Of a stretch of DNA of 47,053 bases, positions 1-8,262 are shown in pieces. Source of the DNA: Candidatus Nitrosopumilus salarius BD31. Its GTDB lineage: Archaea > Thermoproteota > Nitrososphaeria > Nitrososphaerales > Nitrosopumilaceae. Below the pieces are notes generated by a model, which was given only the letters and a program-made list of their open reading frames with translations, was not told where the DNA came from and did no database searches. The number at the start of each line of letters is the position of its first letter. Positions within the stretch are counted from its first letter, which is position 1. Made by a program: the position numbers and the translations under genes. Where the stretch lies: the NCBI RefSeq assembly GCF_000242875.2, contig NZ_AEXL02000161.1, forward strand, positions 1 to 47,053. The letters are read 5' to 3'.

Positions 1-2
1 CG

Positions 3-452
3 GGTATTCCAAAAGAAGAGCGAACAAAGATATCGCATAGATATTTGGATATGATGCAACTGACGCCCTTTGCAGATTCTTACACTTTTCAACTTTCAAC
101 TGGAATGAAACAGAGAGTAGCTATTGCTAGAGCACTTGTAATGGATCCTGATGTGTTGTTGATGGACGAACCATTTGCAGCACTTGATGCACAGACTCGT
201 GATTTACTGCTAGTTGAGATGCAGTTGATTTGGGAGAAGACAAAGAAAACAATTTTGTTTGTAACTCACAGTGTTTCAGAAGCTGCAGTACTTGGAACCA
301 AAATTGCAATTTTTAGTAATCGTCCATCTGTAATTAAAAAAGAGGTTGACAATGATTTTCCGAGACCTAGAGTTACTGAAGATGAATCTTTAGTTAAACT
401 TCAACAAGATATTTTGGCAGAACTCAGACCTGAGGTAAAGAAGAGCAAGTAG
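3..452 (+). CDS. ABC transporter ATP-binding protein, 5' partial (nitrate/sulfonate/taurine type)
   Basis: This is the C-terminal part of an ABC ATPase. The frame is open from base 3, so the true start lies before the window. Visible motifs are the ABC signature LSTGMKQRVAIARAL, the Walker B/D-loop stretch VLLMDEPFAALDAQTR and the H-loop FVTHSVSEA; the Walker A part is missing. The NrtD/SsuB/TauB family energises import of nitrate, sulfonates, taurine or similar small substrates, together with the permease encoded immediately downstream. The stop codon touches the possible GTG start of the permease, so translational coupling is likely. The substrate cannot be told from these residues; in an ammonia oxidiser a nitrogen or sulfur compound, or a thiamine precursor, are all possible. 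Confidence 0.93.
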   Translation, partial: GIPKEERTKISHRYLDMMQLTPFADSYTFQLSTGMKQRVAIARALVMDPDVLLMDEPFAALDAQTRDLLLVEMQLIWEKTKKTILFVTHSVSEAAVLGTKIAIFSNRPSVIKKEVDNDFPRPRVTEDESLVKLQQDILAELRPEVKKSK

Positions 453-1219
453 TGATAACTATGGCAAAAAATTTCACACCTTACAGAATTGCATTTTATA
501 TTGGGATAGTTGTAGTTTGGCAGCTTGTTTCAATGGGGGGAATTTGGCCTGATAATATTTTTCCATCCCCATACGAAGTAGCTGAAGATTTGGCATATGG
601 TGCAGCAGATGGGAGTCTGTTTTATGGTATTGTAACTAGTATGTGGAGATTACTGTTTGGTTTGGCAATTGCGATAGCTGGCGGTATTGTACTTGGAATT
701 TTTATGGCAAGAGTTGAAATGGTGAACCAAACTGTAGGTTCATTGGTTTTAGGATTACAATCAATTCCTTCAGTTGCTTGGGTTCCTCTTGCAATACTTT
801 GGTTTGGATTAACTGATGGCGGAATTATTTTTGTCACAGCAATTGGTGCAATCTTTGCAGTTACCATCAACACCTATACTGGCGTGAAGAACATCAATCC
901 GCATTTCATTGAGGCTGCAAGAAACATGGGTGCAAAGGGAACTCAGTTGATCACAGCAGTATTGATTCCTGCGGCATTTCCATACATGATTTCTGGCTTT
1001 AAACAAGGCTGGGCATTTGCATGGAGGGGCGTAATCGGCGCTGAATTACTGTTTTCGTACTTGGGATTGGGATTTTTGCTTAATGCCGGACGATCTTTAA
1101 CTGATGTATCTCAGGTAATTGCAATAATGATTGTAATTATGGGAATTGGTTTGGCAATAGATGGACTAGTTTTCAAAAAATTAGAAAACAAGGTAATGTC
1201 TAGATGGGGATTAAGATAA
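452..1219 (+). CDS. ABC transporter permease (TauC/SsuC/NrtB family)
   Basis: The product is 255 aa and rich in hydrophobic segments, about six predicted membrane helices starting near residue 11. The binding-protein-dependent permease motif is seen as EAARNMGAKGTQLITAVLIP around residues 155-174, which matches the EAA loop that contacts the ATPase. The final helix is followed by a short basic tail. The listed GTG start overlaps the last base of the ATPase gene; an ATG nine bases downstream (461) is an equally good start. With the preceding ATPase it forms the cytoplasmic and membrane parts of an importer; the substrate-binding protein must be outside the window. Family assignment is firm, substrate is not. 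Confidence 0.93.
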   Translation: MITMAKNFTPYRIAFYIGIVVVWQLVSMGGIWPDNIFPSPYEVAEDLAYGAADGSLFYGIVTSMWRLLFGLAIAIAGGIVLGIFMARVEMVNQTVGSLVLGLQSIPSVAWVPLAILWFGLTDGGIIFVTAIGAIFAVTINTYTGVKNINPHFIEAARNMGAKGTQLITAVLIPAAFPYMISGFKQGWAFAWRGVIGAELLFSYLGLGFLLNAGRSLTDVSQVIAIMIVIMGIGLAIDGLVFKKLENKVMSRWGLR

Positions 1220-1228
1220 TGTTTTATT

Positions 1229-2353
1229 CTAAATATTATTAGTGATCTCTTTTTCTTTTCCAATCTTTAGTGATACTACAAATGCACAAATGATTATTAC
1301 AATTGCAAAATACATTACTGAAAAATAATCAAATACAAATGCAATGCCTCCTGCAATTACTGGACCTACAACTGTAGCAATGGATATTGTAGAGCTAAAT
1401 ATTCCAGTTGATGTGGAACGTGGATTGTTCTCCATTAAATGAAAGTTTCCGCCAATAAACAAAAATGCCCATGTGCCACCAACAAGTGCCATAAATGGCA
1501 TTGCCATCCACCATTCTGTAACAAACAACAATCCTACAAATACAAATGTGGTACAACCAATTCCAATTTTGAATTTAGTTACATTTGAGAAATTTATTTT
1601 GCTAGCCATTACATTCATCAAAACAAATGCTGTCAGTGTGTTTGCAACATATACAATCGATATTTGATAAAGTTCAGCTCCCCATTTCTCCATTAATATT
1701 ATTGGAAAAATTGTCCATACAGCTGTTGCACCGATATGTCTTAGCAATAATGACGTGAATAGAAATTTATTCTTTGAAATAACTTTTTTCATAGTACCTG
1801 GTGTTAGTTCTTTCACTTGCTCTGGATTTGGCAGTTTGATTGTAAAGAGAAGTCCTATGACAAATGAAGCTGAACTAATCAAGAAAATCAATTTCAGATC
1901 ATTTGCAAATCCTGCTGCAGCAATTCCTGCAAGCCATCCTAACGCATGAAATGAAATTACTGTCGCTGCTCTTTTTTTGTCAATATTTGCCTCATAGGAA
2001 TAAGCAATCATTGCAGGAATCATTATCCCGCTTGCAATTCCTGCAGCAATTCTTACCAGAAAAAACATTGTAAGGTCATCTGCAAAATAATGCAGTCCAA
2101 ATGCTATGGCACATCCAATAAAGCCAACTCTAATGAATTTGAGTCTGGTTCCTTTCTTGTCCGAATGTCTGCCAAAATAAATTTCGGAGAGAATCTGGGC
2201 AAAACTAAATGATGCAACAAGCAATCCTATCTCAAAGACCGAATTTGTGACGCCTTTGGCAATAATAGGCATGAATACAAAAATAATTGAGATTCCTGCA
2301 TGCTGAAAAAAAGTTGCACTACGAACTAGATTGTTGACTTGAAGATTTAACAT
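1229..2353 (-). CDS. MFS transporter
   Basis: The product is a 374-aa membrane protein with about twelve hydrophobic segments and the MFS loop 2-3 motif visible as YFGRHSDKKGTRLKFIRVG near residues 58-76 (GxxxDrxGrr type). MFS proteins of this size are usually proton-driven exporters of drugs or metabolites. It runs opposite to the ABC importer, ends about ten bases from it, and is divergent from the methionine synthase genes. The 112-bp gap between its start and the next gene must hold both promoters. No substrate can be inferred. Confidence 0.88.
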   Translation of the reverse strand: MLNLQVNNLVRSATFFQHAGISIIFVFMPIIAKGVTNSVFEIGLLVASFSFAQILSEIYFGRHSDKKGTRLKFIRVGFIGCAIAFGLHYFADDLTMFFLVRIAAGIASGIMIPAMIAYSYEANIDKKRAATVISFHALGWLAGIAAAGFANDLKLIFLISSASFVIGLLFTIKLPNPEQVKELTPGTMKKVISKNKFLFTSLLLRHIGATAVWTIFPIILMEKWGAELYQISIVYVANTLTAFVLMNVMASKINFSNVTKFKIGIGCTTFVFVGLLFVTEWWMAMPFMALVGGTWAFLFIGGNFHLMENNPRSTSTGIFSSTISIATVVGPVIAGGIAFVFDYFSVMYFAIVIIICAFVVSLKIGKEKEITNNI

Positions 2354-2465
2354 AAATGTATATCAAATTATTTTTCACCTAATTTCAACATACGTCTCAA
2401 TCCCACCTGTCTTTGTGGGTTTTTCTGAAAAGAGTTAAACTGTACACAGCCTTTTTGAAATTAAA

Positions 2466-3428
2466 TTGTCCGAAAAAGAACCATTCTTGGATGCAATAAA
2501 AAACAGAGTATTGCTTTTTGATGGAGCAATGGGAACTGAGATTCAAAAATATGATCCAAAACCAGAAGACTTTCCAAACAAACAAGATGGATTCAATGAT
2601 GGATTAGTATTGACACATCCTGAATGGATTAAACAGATTCACAGAAATTATTTGGATGCAGGTGCTGATTGTATCGAAACCAATTCTTTTGGTTCAAACA
2701 AAATTAAACTAGACGAATATGGATTTGGTGATCAGACAGTTGAGTTTAATAAAAAAATTGCAACACTTGCACGAGAAGTATGTGATGAATACTCTGACAA
2801 GCAACGTTATGTGATTGGTTCTATGGGTCCTACTGGTTATCTTCCAAGTTCTAATGATCCTGATTTAGGTCAAAAACCTCTTGATGAAATACGTAAAGCA
2901 TTTGAGCTTCAAGCAGAAGGGTTGATTCTTGGTGGAGTTGATGCGTTACTTATTGAAACAAGTCAAGATATTTTGGAAGTAAAATTAGTTATTGAAGCAT
3001 CTCACATTGCAATGAAAAAGGTTGATAAAAAAGTCCCAATCATTTGTAATACAACATTGGACCAATATGGTAAGATGTTACTTGGAACAAACATTCAAGC
3101 AGCATACACTACTGTCTCTGATATGGGAATTGATGTATTTGGATTGAATTGCTCAACTGGTCCAATTGAGATGACTCCTAGTATTCAATGGCTTGATGAG
3201 CAAAATCAGCACAGTGTACTTGTCGTTCCAAACGCAGGAATGCCTGAGAATGTTGGAGGAAAGGCAGTTTACAAGATGACTCCTCAAAAAATGGGTGAGG
3301 CTCTAGGTGATTTTCTTAATGAATACAAAAAAGTTCGAATTATTGGTGGATGTTGCGGTACAAATCCTGAGCACATCAAAGCCCTAAGGAAAGTAATTGA
3401 CGAAAAAGCCAACTCTATCGAGGGTTAA
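2466..3428 (+). CDS. metH: homocysteine S-methyltransferase domain protein (N-terminal part of split methionine synthase)
   Basis: The product is 320 aa and matches the zinc-dependent homocysteine S-methyltransferase domain, the first module of cobalamin methionine synthase. The opening FDGAMGTEIQ motif is present. The zinc-ligand cysteines appear as GLNCSTGP (near residue 227) and GGCCGTNPEH (near residue 294). It would bind homocysteine and accept the methyl group from the cobalamin protein encoded next. The start is TTG at 2466; no better ATG precedes the conserved region. Only 31 bp separate it from the next gene, so the two genes together encode one MetH equivalent. A stand-alone betaine or S-methylmethionine methyltransferase is less likely because of this pairing. 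Confidence 0.9.
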   Translation: MSEKEPFLDAIKNRVLLFDGAMGTEIQKYDPKPEDFPNKQDGFNDGLVLTHPEWIKQIHRNYLDAGADCIETNSFGSNKIKLDEYGFGDQTVEFNKKIATLAREVCDEYSDKQRYVIGSMGPTGYLPSSNDPDLGQKPLDEIRKAFELQAEGLILGGVDALLIETSQDILEVKLVIEASHIAMKKVDKKVPIICNTTLDQYGKMLLGTNIQAAYTTVSDMGIDVFGLNCSTGPIEMTPSIQWLDEQNQHSVLVVPNAGMPENVGGKAVYKMTPQKMGEALGDFLNEYKKVRIIGGCCGTNPEHIKALRKVIDEKANSIEG

Positions 3429-3459
3429 GTATTTAGAAAAACAGTGGTGATTTTACACA

Positions 3460-5958
3460 ATGACTATTCCTAGAGTAAGTTCTGCATTAAAGGCAGTTGA
3501 TCTAAAACAGATTCCTGCACCTCTAATCATTGGAGAGAGAATCAATACTCAAGGTTCTCGTAAAGCAAAGGAATTGGTCCTCAATGATGATTATGACGGT
3601 TTAGTTGATCTGGGAAGAATTCAGGTTGAAGATGGAGCTCACTGTCTTGATGTGTGTGTTGCAACTACTGAACGCTCTGATGAACGTGAATTCATGTTGA
3701 ATCTTGTCAAAAGATTAAGCTTAGAAATTGATGCGCCATTGGTAATTGATTCAACTGATCCTGAAATAATTGAAGCAGCAGTTACACAAATTCCTGGCAG
3801 ACCGATAATTAATTCAATTAATCTTGAAGGTGATGGAAGCCGATTTGAAAAGTTAGCTCCTGTGATGGCAAAATATGGATTACCTGCTATTGCGTTGTGC
3901 ATTGGACCCAAAGGTATGGCAAAGACTCCTCAAGAAAAACTGGAGACTGCTGAATTGCTTTTTGAGACAGGAAAAAAATACGGTTTAAAAATCGAACAAT
4001 TCATCTTTGATGTTCTTACATTTACACTGGCAACTGGTGAGGATGAATTTCTTGATGCAGGAAAAAATACTCTTGAAGGAATTCGCCTTGTCAAGGAAAA
4101 ATTCCCAAATGCGTTTACCACTTTGGGTCTTAGCAACATCAGTTTTGGTTTAACACCATATGCTAGAAAAATTCTAAATTCTGTATTTTTATATCATGCA
4201 GTTAAAGTTGGACTTGATACTGCAATTGTTAATGCAAAAGAGATCATTCCTTATGGTGAGATTGATCCAAAGGAGAAAAAACTTGCAGAAGATCTAATCT
4301 TTAATGCCCAACCAAATGCCCTTTCTGATTTAATTTCATACTTTGAAAAAACAGGCCCTCAAAGCGGTACTGCCTCAAAAAAAGTTGATGTTGACCCTTC
4401 CTGGCCTTCTGGAAAACGTGCCAATTTCAGAATTATCAATAGGCTAAAAGATGGAATTCAAAATGATGTTGTCTCTGCAATTGCAGACAAGCTTGGCAAA
4501 AATGAATTAATCAAAGACACTGATGGTGTTCTTTCTTTGGATGCTGAACAGGCAGTAACACATGATGGTGCAATTAGGACTCTCAATGAAGACTTGCTTC
4601 CTGCAATGAAGGAGGTGGGTGACAAATTTGGTGCAGGGGAATTGATCTTGCCTTTTGTCCTCAAATCTGCTGAATGCATGAAGGCAGCAGTTGGCGAACT
4701 AGAAAAATATCTGGTTAAAGAAGAAGGAACAAGTAAAGGCAAACTTGTCTTGGGAACAGTCTATGGAGATGTTCATGACATTGGAAAGAATCTTGTAAAA
4801 ACAATTTTTCAAAATAATGGTTACTCTGTATATGATTTAGGAAAACAAGTCCCATTACAAAAATTCCTGGAAACAATTGAGGAAGTAAAACCTGATGCCG
4901 TTGGTCTTTCTGCATTACTTGTTTCAACATCAAAACAGATGAAATTTTTTGTTGAACATGCAAGAAAAAACAACATGACTATTCCAATTCTTTGTGGTGG
5001 CGCTGCAATTAACAGTAATTACATTAATCGAATTGCAAAAGAAGATGGGATTTATGAACCAGGTGTATTTTACTGCAACACCATGTTTGAGGGTCTTAAA
5101 ACGATGGATGTTTTAATTTCTGATGGAAAATCGAAACTCTTAGCTGATTGGAAAGTAAAGTTGGAAAACTGGAAAGAAAAATCAACTGAAACAGTAGACC
5201 AAGATGCTCTTCCAAAGAGTGAGATTCAACCAGTTACACCTCCCACTCCTAAAATTATTGGAGAACCAATACGTCTAAAGTTAGATCAAATCAATATGGC
5301 TGAAGTTTGGACTATGATTGATAAAAAATCTCTTTTCAAACTATCTTGGGGTTTGAGAGGAAAATCTGGTGCAGAATCTGAATCCGAACATGAGCAATTA
5401 TTTACTGAATGGAAGATTCGTATCATCAGAGAAAAACTATTTGAGCCTGAGATTGTCTATGGTTATTTCAAATGTCATAACAATGGTCGAAAATTACTTG
5501 TTGAGAATCCTGGCGGAGATGACGTAGAATTAGAATTTCCACGCTCTACAAAACCTGATCATCTGTGTCTTACTGATTATTTTGGCAAAGATGACATTGT
5601 GGCATTTCAATCTGTTACGGTTGGAAACAAAGTGTCTGAAATAATAGAACAATGGAACAAAGAAGACAAGTACACTGATGCGTACTATCTTCACGGATTA
5701 GCAGTTGAAGTTGCAGAGGCATTGGCAGAATGGGTTAATAGAAAAATAAAATCTGAATTAAATTTGAGTGAAGGGGGTTTGAGGTATAGCTGGGGATTTC
5801 CTAGTTGCCCTGATGTTTCACAACATCATTTGGTCTGGAAACTATTGCAGCCTGAAAAATCTGGAATGACTCTAACTGAATCTGGTCAAATAGTTCCCGA
5901 ACAGTCAACTGCTGCAATCGTGATTCATCATCCAAAAGCAAAATACTTTGTATTGTGA
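3460..5958 (+). CDS. metH: cobalamin-dependent methionine synthase, pterin/B12/activation part
   Basis: The product is 832 aa and carries the remaining MetH modules. Residues about 1-330 are the pterin-binding barrel (start region GERINTQGSRKAKE), followed by the cap and B12-binding domains with YGDVHDIGKNLV near residue 434, whose histidine is the lower cobalt ligand. A C-terminal AdoMet activation domain has RYSWGFPSCPDVSQHH near residue 775. It transfers the methyl group of methyltetrahydrofolate to cobalamin and then to homocysteine held by the upstream protein. The activation domain shows reductive reactivation is kept. The metF gene lies about 200 bp downstream on the other strand. Thaumarchaea make cobalamin, which fits. 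Confidence 0.95.
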   Translation: MTIPRVSSALKAVDLKQIPAPLIIGERINTQGSRKAKELVLNDDYDGLVDLGRIQVEDGAHCLDVCVATTERSDEREFMLNLVKRLSLEIDAPLVIDSTDPEIIEAAVTQIPGRPIINSINLEGDGSRFEKLAPVMAKYGLPAIALCIGPKGMAKTPQEKLETAELLFETGKKYGLKIEQFIFDVLTFTLATGEDEFLDAGKNTLEGIRLVKEKFPNAFTTLGLSNISFGLTPYARKILNSVFLYHAVKVGLDTAIVNAKEIIPYGEIDPKEKKLAEDLIFNAQPNALSDLISYFEKTGPQSGTASKKVDVDPSWPSGKRANFRIINRLKDGIQNDVVSAIADKLGKNELIKDTDGVLSLDAEQAVTHDGAIRTLNEDLLPAMKEVGDKFGAGELILPFVLKSAECMKAAVGELEKYLVKEEGTSKGKLVLGTVYGDVHDIGKNLVKTIFQNNGYSVYDLGKQVPLQKFLETIEEVKPDAVGLSALLVSTSKQMKFFVEHARKNNMTIPILCGGAAINSNYINRIAKEDGIYEPGVFYCNTMFEGLKTMDVLISDGKSKLLADWKVKLENWKEKSTETVDQDALPKSEIQPVTPPTPKIIGEPIRLKLDQINMAEVWTMIDKKSLFKLSWGLRGKSGAESESEHEQLFTEWKIRIIREKLFEPEIVYGYFKCHNNGRKLLVENPGGDDVELEFPRSTKPDHLCLTDYFGKDDIVAFQSVTVGNKVSEIIEQWNKEDKYTDAYYLHGLAVEVAEALAEWVNRKIKSELNLSEGGLRYSWGFPSCPDVSQHHLVWKLLQPEKSGMTLTESGQIVPEQSTAAIVIHHPKAKYFVL

Positions 5959-5988
5959 TATTGTATTTTGATAAAAATAGATATGCTC

Positions 5989-6126
5989 TTACTGAGCATA
6001 TCTTTCAACATCTCCTTGGTCTACAATGTTTCTAGTTACTTTATCATGACATGAACATTTACAAAATCTGTAAAAATCTCCGTCATGCTCTAAAGTGCAT
6101 GCTATGCAACCATTGCCTTCTGCCAT
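5989..6126 (-). CDS. small Cys-rich protein, 45 aa
   Basis: This short reading frame starts at ATG 6126 and ends at TAA 5989. The peptide begins MAEGNGCIACTLEHDGDFYR and continues with FCKCSCHDK, so CxxC, CxCxC and His residues could form a compact zinc site. It lies between metH and metF, on the metF strand, downstream of metF. The codon pattern and motif spacing look protein-like. No function is recognised; a small metal-binding accessory protein is a guess from the cysteines. Confidence 0.6.
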   Translation of the reverse strand: MAEGNGCIACTLEHDGDFYRFCKCSCHDKVTRNIVDQGDVERYAQ

Positions 6127-6169
6127 TTTTGCAGAATAAGTATATGTAATATTTTTACTTTTTTATTTT

Positions 6170-6907
6170 CTAATTTTTGATTTTTTCTAAAAATTCGTTT
6201 AATCCACTAAAATCACTTGGAGATGTTATTAGAACATCTCCTGTGATTGCATGTATTTTTTTTACAAATTCATCAAACCCTTTACTGTACACTGCCAAAT
6301 CCAAATTCAAAAATTTTGCAGATTTTTCATTTTTCTCAGATGGAAACAAAATGATTGGAATTACTGAAAACCCTTTGAGATTCTCTGACAGATTTTGAAC
6401 TTGCTCGATATTTTGTACTACTTGAGTCATGAATCCCTTCGGTCTGGCATCAATTTTCTTTCCAATCTTTGAAAAATTAGGCTTGTTTGACATTGAAAGG
6501 TACAAATCAATTTTTGAATCAAATCCTTTCTCTCTCAATTTTCCTACCACTGCGCTTGGAACCAATCCTGAATCTTGCTTTCCTGTTTGTGATGGATCCC
6601 CCATCAGCACTAGGATTCCTGAAAAGCCAATTTCGACACAATTTTTTACAAATTCTAAAACTTCCTCATCAGTTTTATCTCGGACTCTTAGACTAACAGT
6701 AATTGGTAACTCTGGAATTTCTTTTTTAATTATTTTTCCTACGTTAATTGGAGATACTCTTTGATACCCCAATACATTTTCAGTAAGATGAATTGCATCA
6801 CATTTTTTTGAAATAATTTTTATTTTTTCTACAAATTTTTGAATGGATTCATCAATATTCACATCAGGTAGGATCTTAGGTGGATTTGCTTCATACCTGA
6901 TTGTCAT
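6170..6907 (-). CDS. metF: methylenetetrahydrofolate reductase (MetF family)
   Basis: The product is 245 aa and opens with RYEANPPKILPD, the archaeal form of the MetF entry motif. The TIM-barrel pattern continues with ILVLMGDPS near residue 100, matching the conserved strand-loop LxLxGDxP of the family. MetF reduces methylene- to methyl-tetrahydropterin, the methyl donor for methionine synthase, so its place beside the two metH genes makes pathway sense. It is shorter than bacterial MetF (about 290 aa), as is common for archaeal homologues. The cofactor (FAD or another flavin) and pterin type cannot be read from the sequence. Confidence 0.85.
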   Translation of the reverse strand: MTIRYEANPPKILPDVNIDESIQKFVEKIKIISKKCDAIHLTENVLGYQRVSPINVGKIIKKEIPELPITVSLRVRDKTDEEVLEFVKNCVEIGFSGILVLMGDPSQTGKQDSGLVPSAVVGKLREKGFDSKIDLYLSMSNKPNFSKIGKKIDARPKGFMTQVVQNIEQVQNLSENLKGFSVIPIILFPSEKNEKSAKFLNLDLAVYSKGFDEFVKKIHAITGDVLITSPSDFSGLNEFLEKIKN

Positions 6908-6981
6908 ATTTTCATTTCTTTCATCCTTGGTTAAAACCTTTGAATACTAAAACCCATATGGAATAGTAGGGAAGAACCAAA

Positions 6982-7530
6982 ATGCACTTAAGTGAATTAA
7001 AGACAATACTTTCAACTCCAATTAATCCTAATGTTCAAACAAATGGAAAGTATCGATTAGCTTCTGTTCTAGTGATAATTTATGGTGATGGTCCATTTGT
7101 TATAATGACTAAAAAACCACAAGACATGAAATTCCATGCTGGTGAAATATCATTTCCTGGTGGAAAATTAGATGTAAGTGATTCAGATCTTTTAGAAACT
7201 GCATTACGAGAAACAAGTGAAGAAATTGGATTAACTATTACGAGAGATCAAGTAGTAGGTCAGCTAGAACCTGTTGTTACTCTAAATTCTGGTTTTCTAA
7301 TTTTACCTTTTGTATCTATTGTTGATAAAATTCCCACTCTTTCTGCAAACTGTGAGGTTGAAAAAATTTTTCGTATTCCTTTGGAATCCTTTTTGAAAAC
7401 TGGAACACAAGATCCTGATCCAACTCATAATATTATTCAAGAAATGTATGTCTTTGAATACCAAAATCAAATTGTTTGGGGGGCTTCTGCTAGAATCCTT
7501 AAACAGATTCAAAATTGCCTAGAAACCTGA
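6982..7530 (+). CDS. NUDIX hydrolase, CoA pyrophosphatase-like
   Basis: The product is 182 aa. The Nudix box is seen as GGKLDVSDSD followed by ALRETSEEIGL near residues 59-83, giving the REXXEEXGU metal-binding signature. The segment MKFHAGEISFPGG just before it is typical of the NudL/coenzyme A pyrophosphatase branch, which cleaves CoA to 4'-phosphopantetheine and 3',5'-ADP. It precedes the ribosomal L39e-L31e pair by about 40 bp on the same strand and might share transcription with it. Substrate choice is inferred from the subfamily only. Confidence 0.88.
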   Translation: MHLSELKTILSTPINPNVQTNGKYRLASVLVIIYGDGPFVIMTKKPQDMKFHAGEISFPGGKLDVSDSDLLETALRETSEEIGLTITRDQVVGQLEPVVTLNSGFLILPFVSIVDKIPTLSANCEVEKIFRIPLESFLKTGTQDPDPTHNIIQEMYVFEYQNQIVWGASARILKQIQNCLET

Positions 7531-7567
7531 GATTCATTTAAAAAGAGCTTTTCGTGCCTGAAAATCT

Positions 7568-7726
7568 ATGGCTGCTCGCAAGTCCTCACCAAGAAAGATT
7601 CGTCTATTGAAAAAGACTAGACAAACTTCGGCAGTACCAGCTTGGATTATTCTCAAGACAAAGAGAAATGTTAGAACAAATCCAAAACGTAGGGCTTGGA
7701 GATCAACTGATGTGGAGGTAGGATAG
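7568..7726 (+). CDS. rpl39e: ribosomal protein L39e (eL39)
   Basis: A 52-aa, strongly basic protein is encoded from ATG 7568 to TAG 7726. It begins MAARKSSPRKIRLLKKTRQT and includes the family core VPAWIILKTKRNVRTNPKRR, as in archaeal and eukaryotic L39e, which lines the ribosomal exit tunnel. The stop codon is immediately followed by the ATG of L31e with no gap, the usual archaeal gene order. Confidence 0.95.
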   Translation: MAARKSSPRKIRLLKKTRQTSAVPAWIILKTKRNVRTNPKRRAWRSTDVEVG

Positions 7727-8227
7727 ATGTCTCAAGAATTAGAAAGAGTCTATACAATTAATCTCGGTAAAGCTTTACTTTCACAATCTCAACATAGAGC
7801 AGTTAGAGCAATCAATATGATTAAAGAATTTGCTCGTCATCACATGAAAGTTGAAACTATTAAAATCGAAGAAGAATTAGCCCACTTAATCTGGTCAAAA
7901 GGAGTACGAAGTCCTCCAAGAAAAGTTAGAGTGAGAATGAGTAAAACTGATGATGGTTACATTCTTGTTTCACGATATGATGAAACAGCAGAATCTGTAG
8001 TGACTCCTGAAAAAGAATCTAAAAAAGTTTCAGATAAAGTGAAAAAGCCAGCTAAAGAAGCACCAAAGAAAGAAGAACCAGCTAAAGAAGCACCAAAGAA
8101 AGAAGAACCAGCTAAAGAAGCACCAAAGAAAGAAGAACCAGCTAAAGAAGCACCAAAGAAAGAAGAACCAGCTAAAGAAGCACCAAAGAAAGAAGAACCA
8201 GCTAAAGAAGCACCAAAGAAAGATTAA
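7727..8227 (+). CDS. rpl31e: ribosomal protein L31e (eL31) with repetitive C-terminal tail
   Basis: The product is 166 aa. Residues about 1-90 are the L31e domain: YTINLGKALLSQSQHRAVRA, then a basic segment VRSPPRKVRVRMSKTDDG. L31e sits near the exit-tunnel rim of the large subunit. The usual archaeal protein is about 90-110 aa; here a Lys/Glu/Pro/Ala-rich extension follows, with six near-perfect copies of PAKEAPKKEE. The tail is likely extended and exposed on the ribosome surface. It is cotranscribed with L39e and its end is convergent with the FtsZ-like gene. Confidence 0.95.
   Translation: MSQELERVYTINLGKALLSQSQHRAVRAINMIKEFARHHMKVETIKIEEELAHLIWSKGVRSPPRKVRVRMSKTDDGYILVSRYDETAESVVTPEKESKKVSDKVKKPAKEAPKKEEPAKEAPKKEEPAKEAPKKEEPAKEAPKKEEPAKEAPKKEEPAKEAPKKD
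8051..8223 (+). repeat. 30-bp tandem repeat inside rpl31e
   Basis: There are five full identical copies of a 30-bp unit beginning gctaaagaagcaccaaagaa, plus a partial sixth, with no mismatch between copies. The unit is a multiple of three and encodes PAKEAPKKEE in frame. Perfect identity at synonymous sites implies recent expansion or homogenisation. Confidence 0.97.
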
Positions 8228-8262
8228 CTATCCTCAAAAAATTTTAATTTTAAAAAATAATT

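Noticed and set aside
8051-8223. Regular 30-bp repeats as a CRISPR array
   Set aside because: The copies are back to back with no spacers and encode an in-frame protein repeat in rpl31e.
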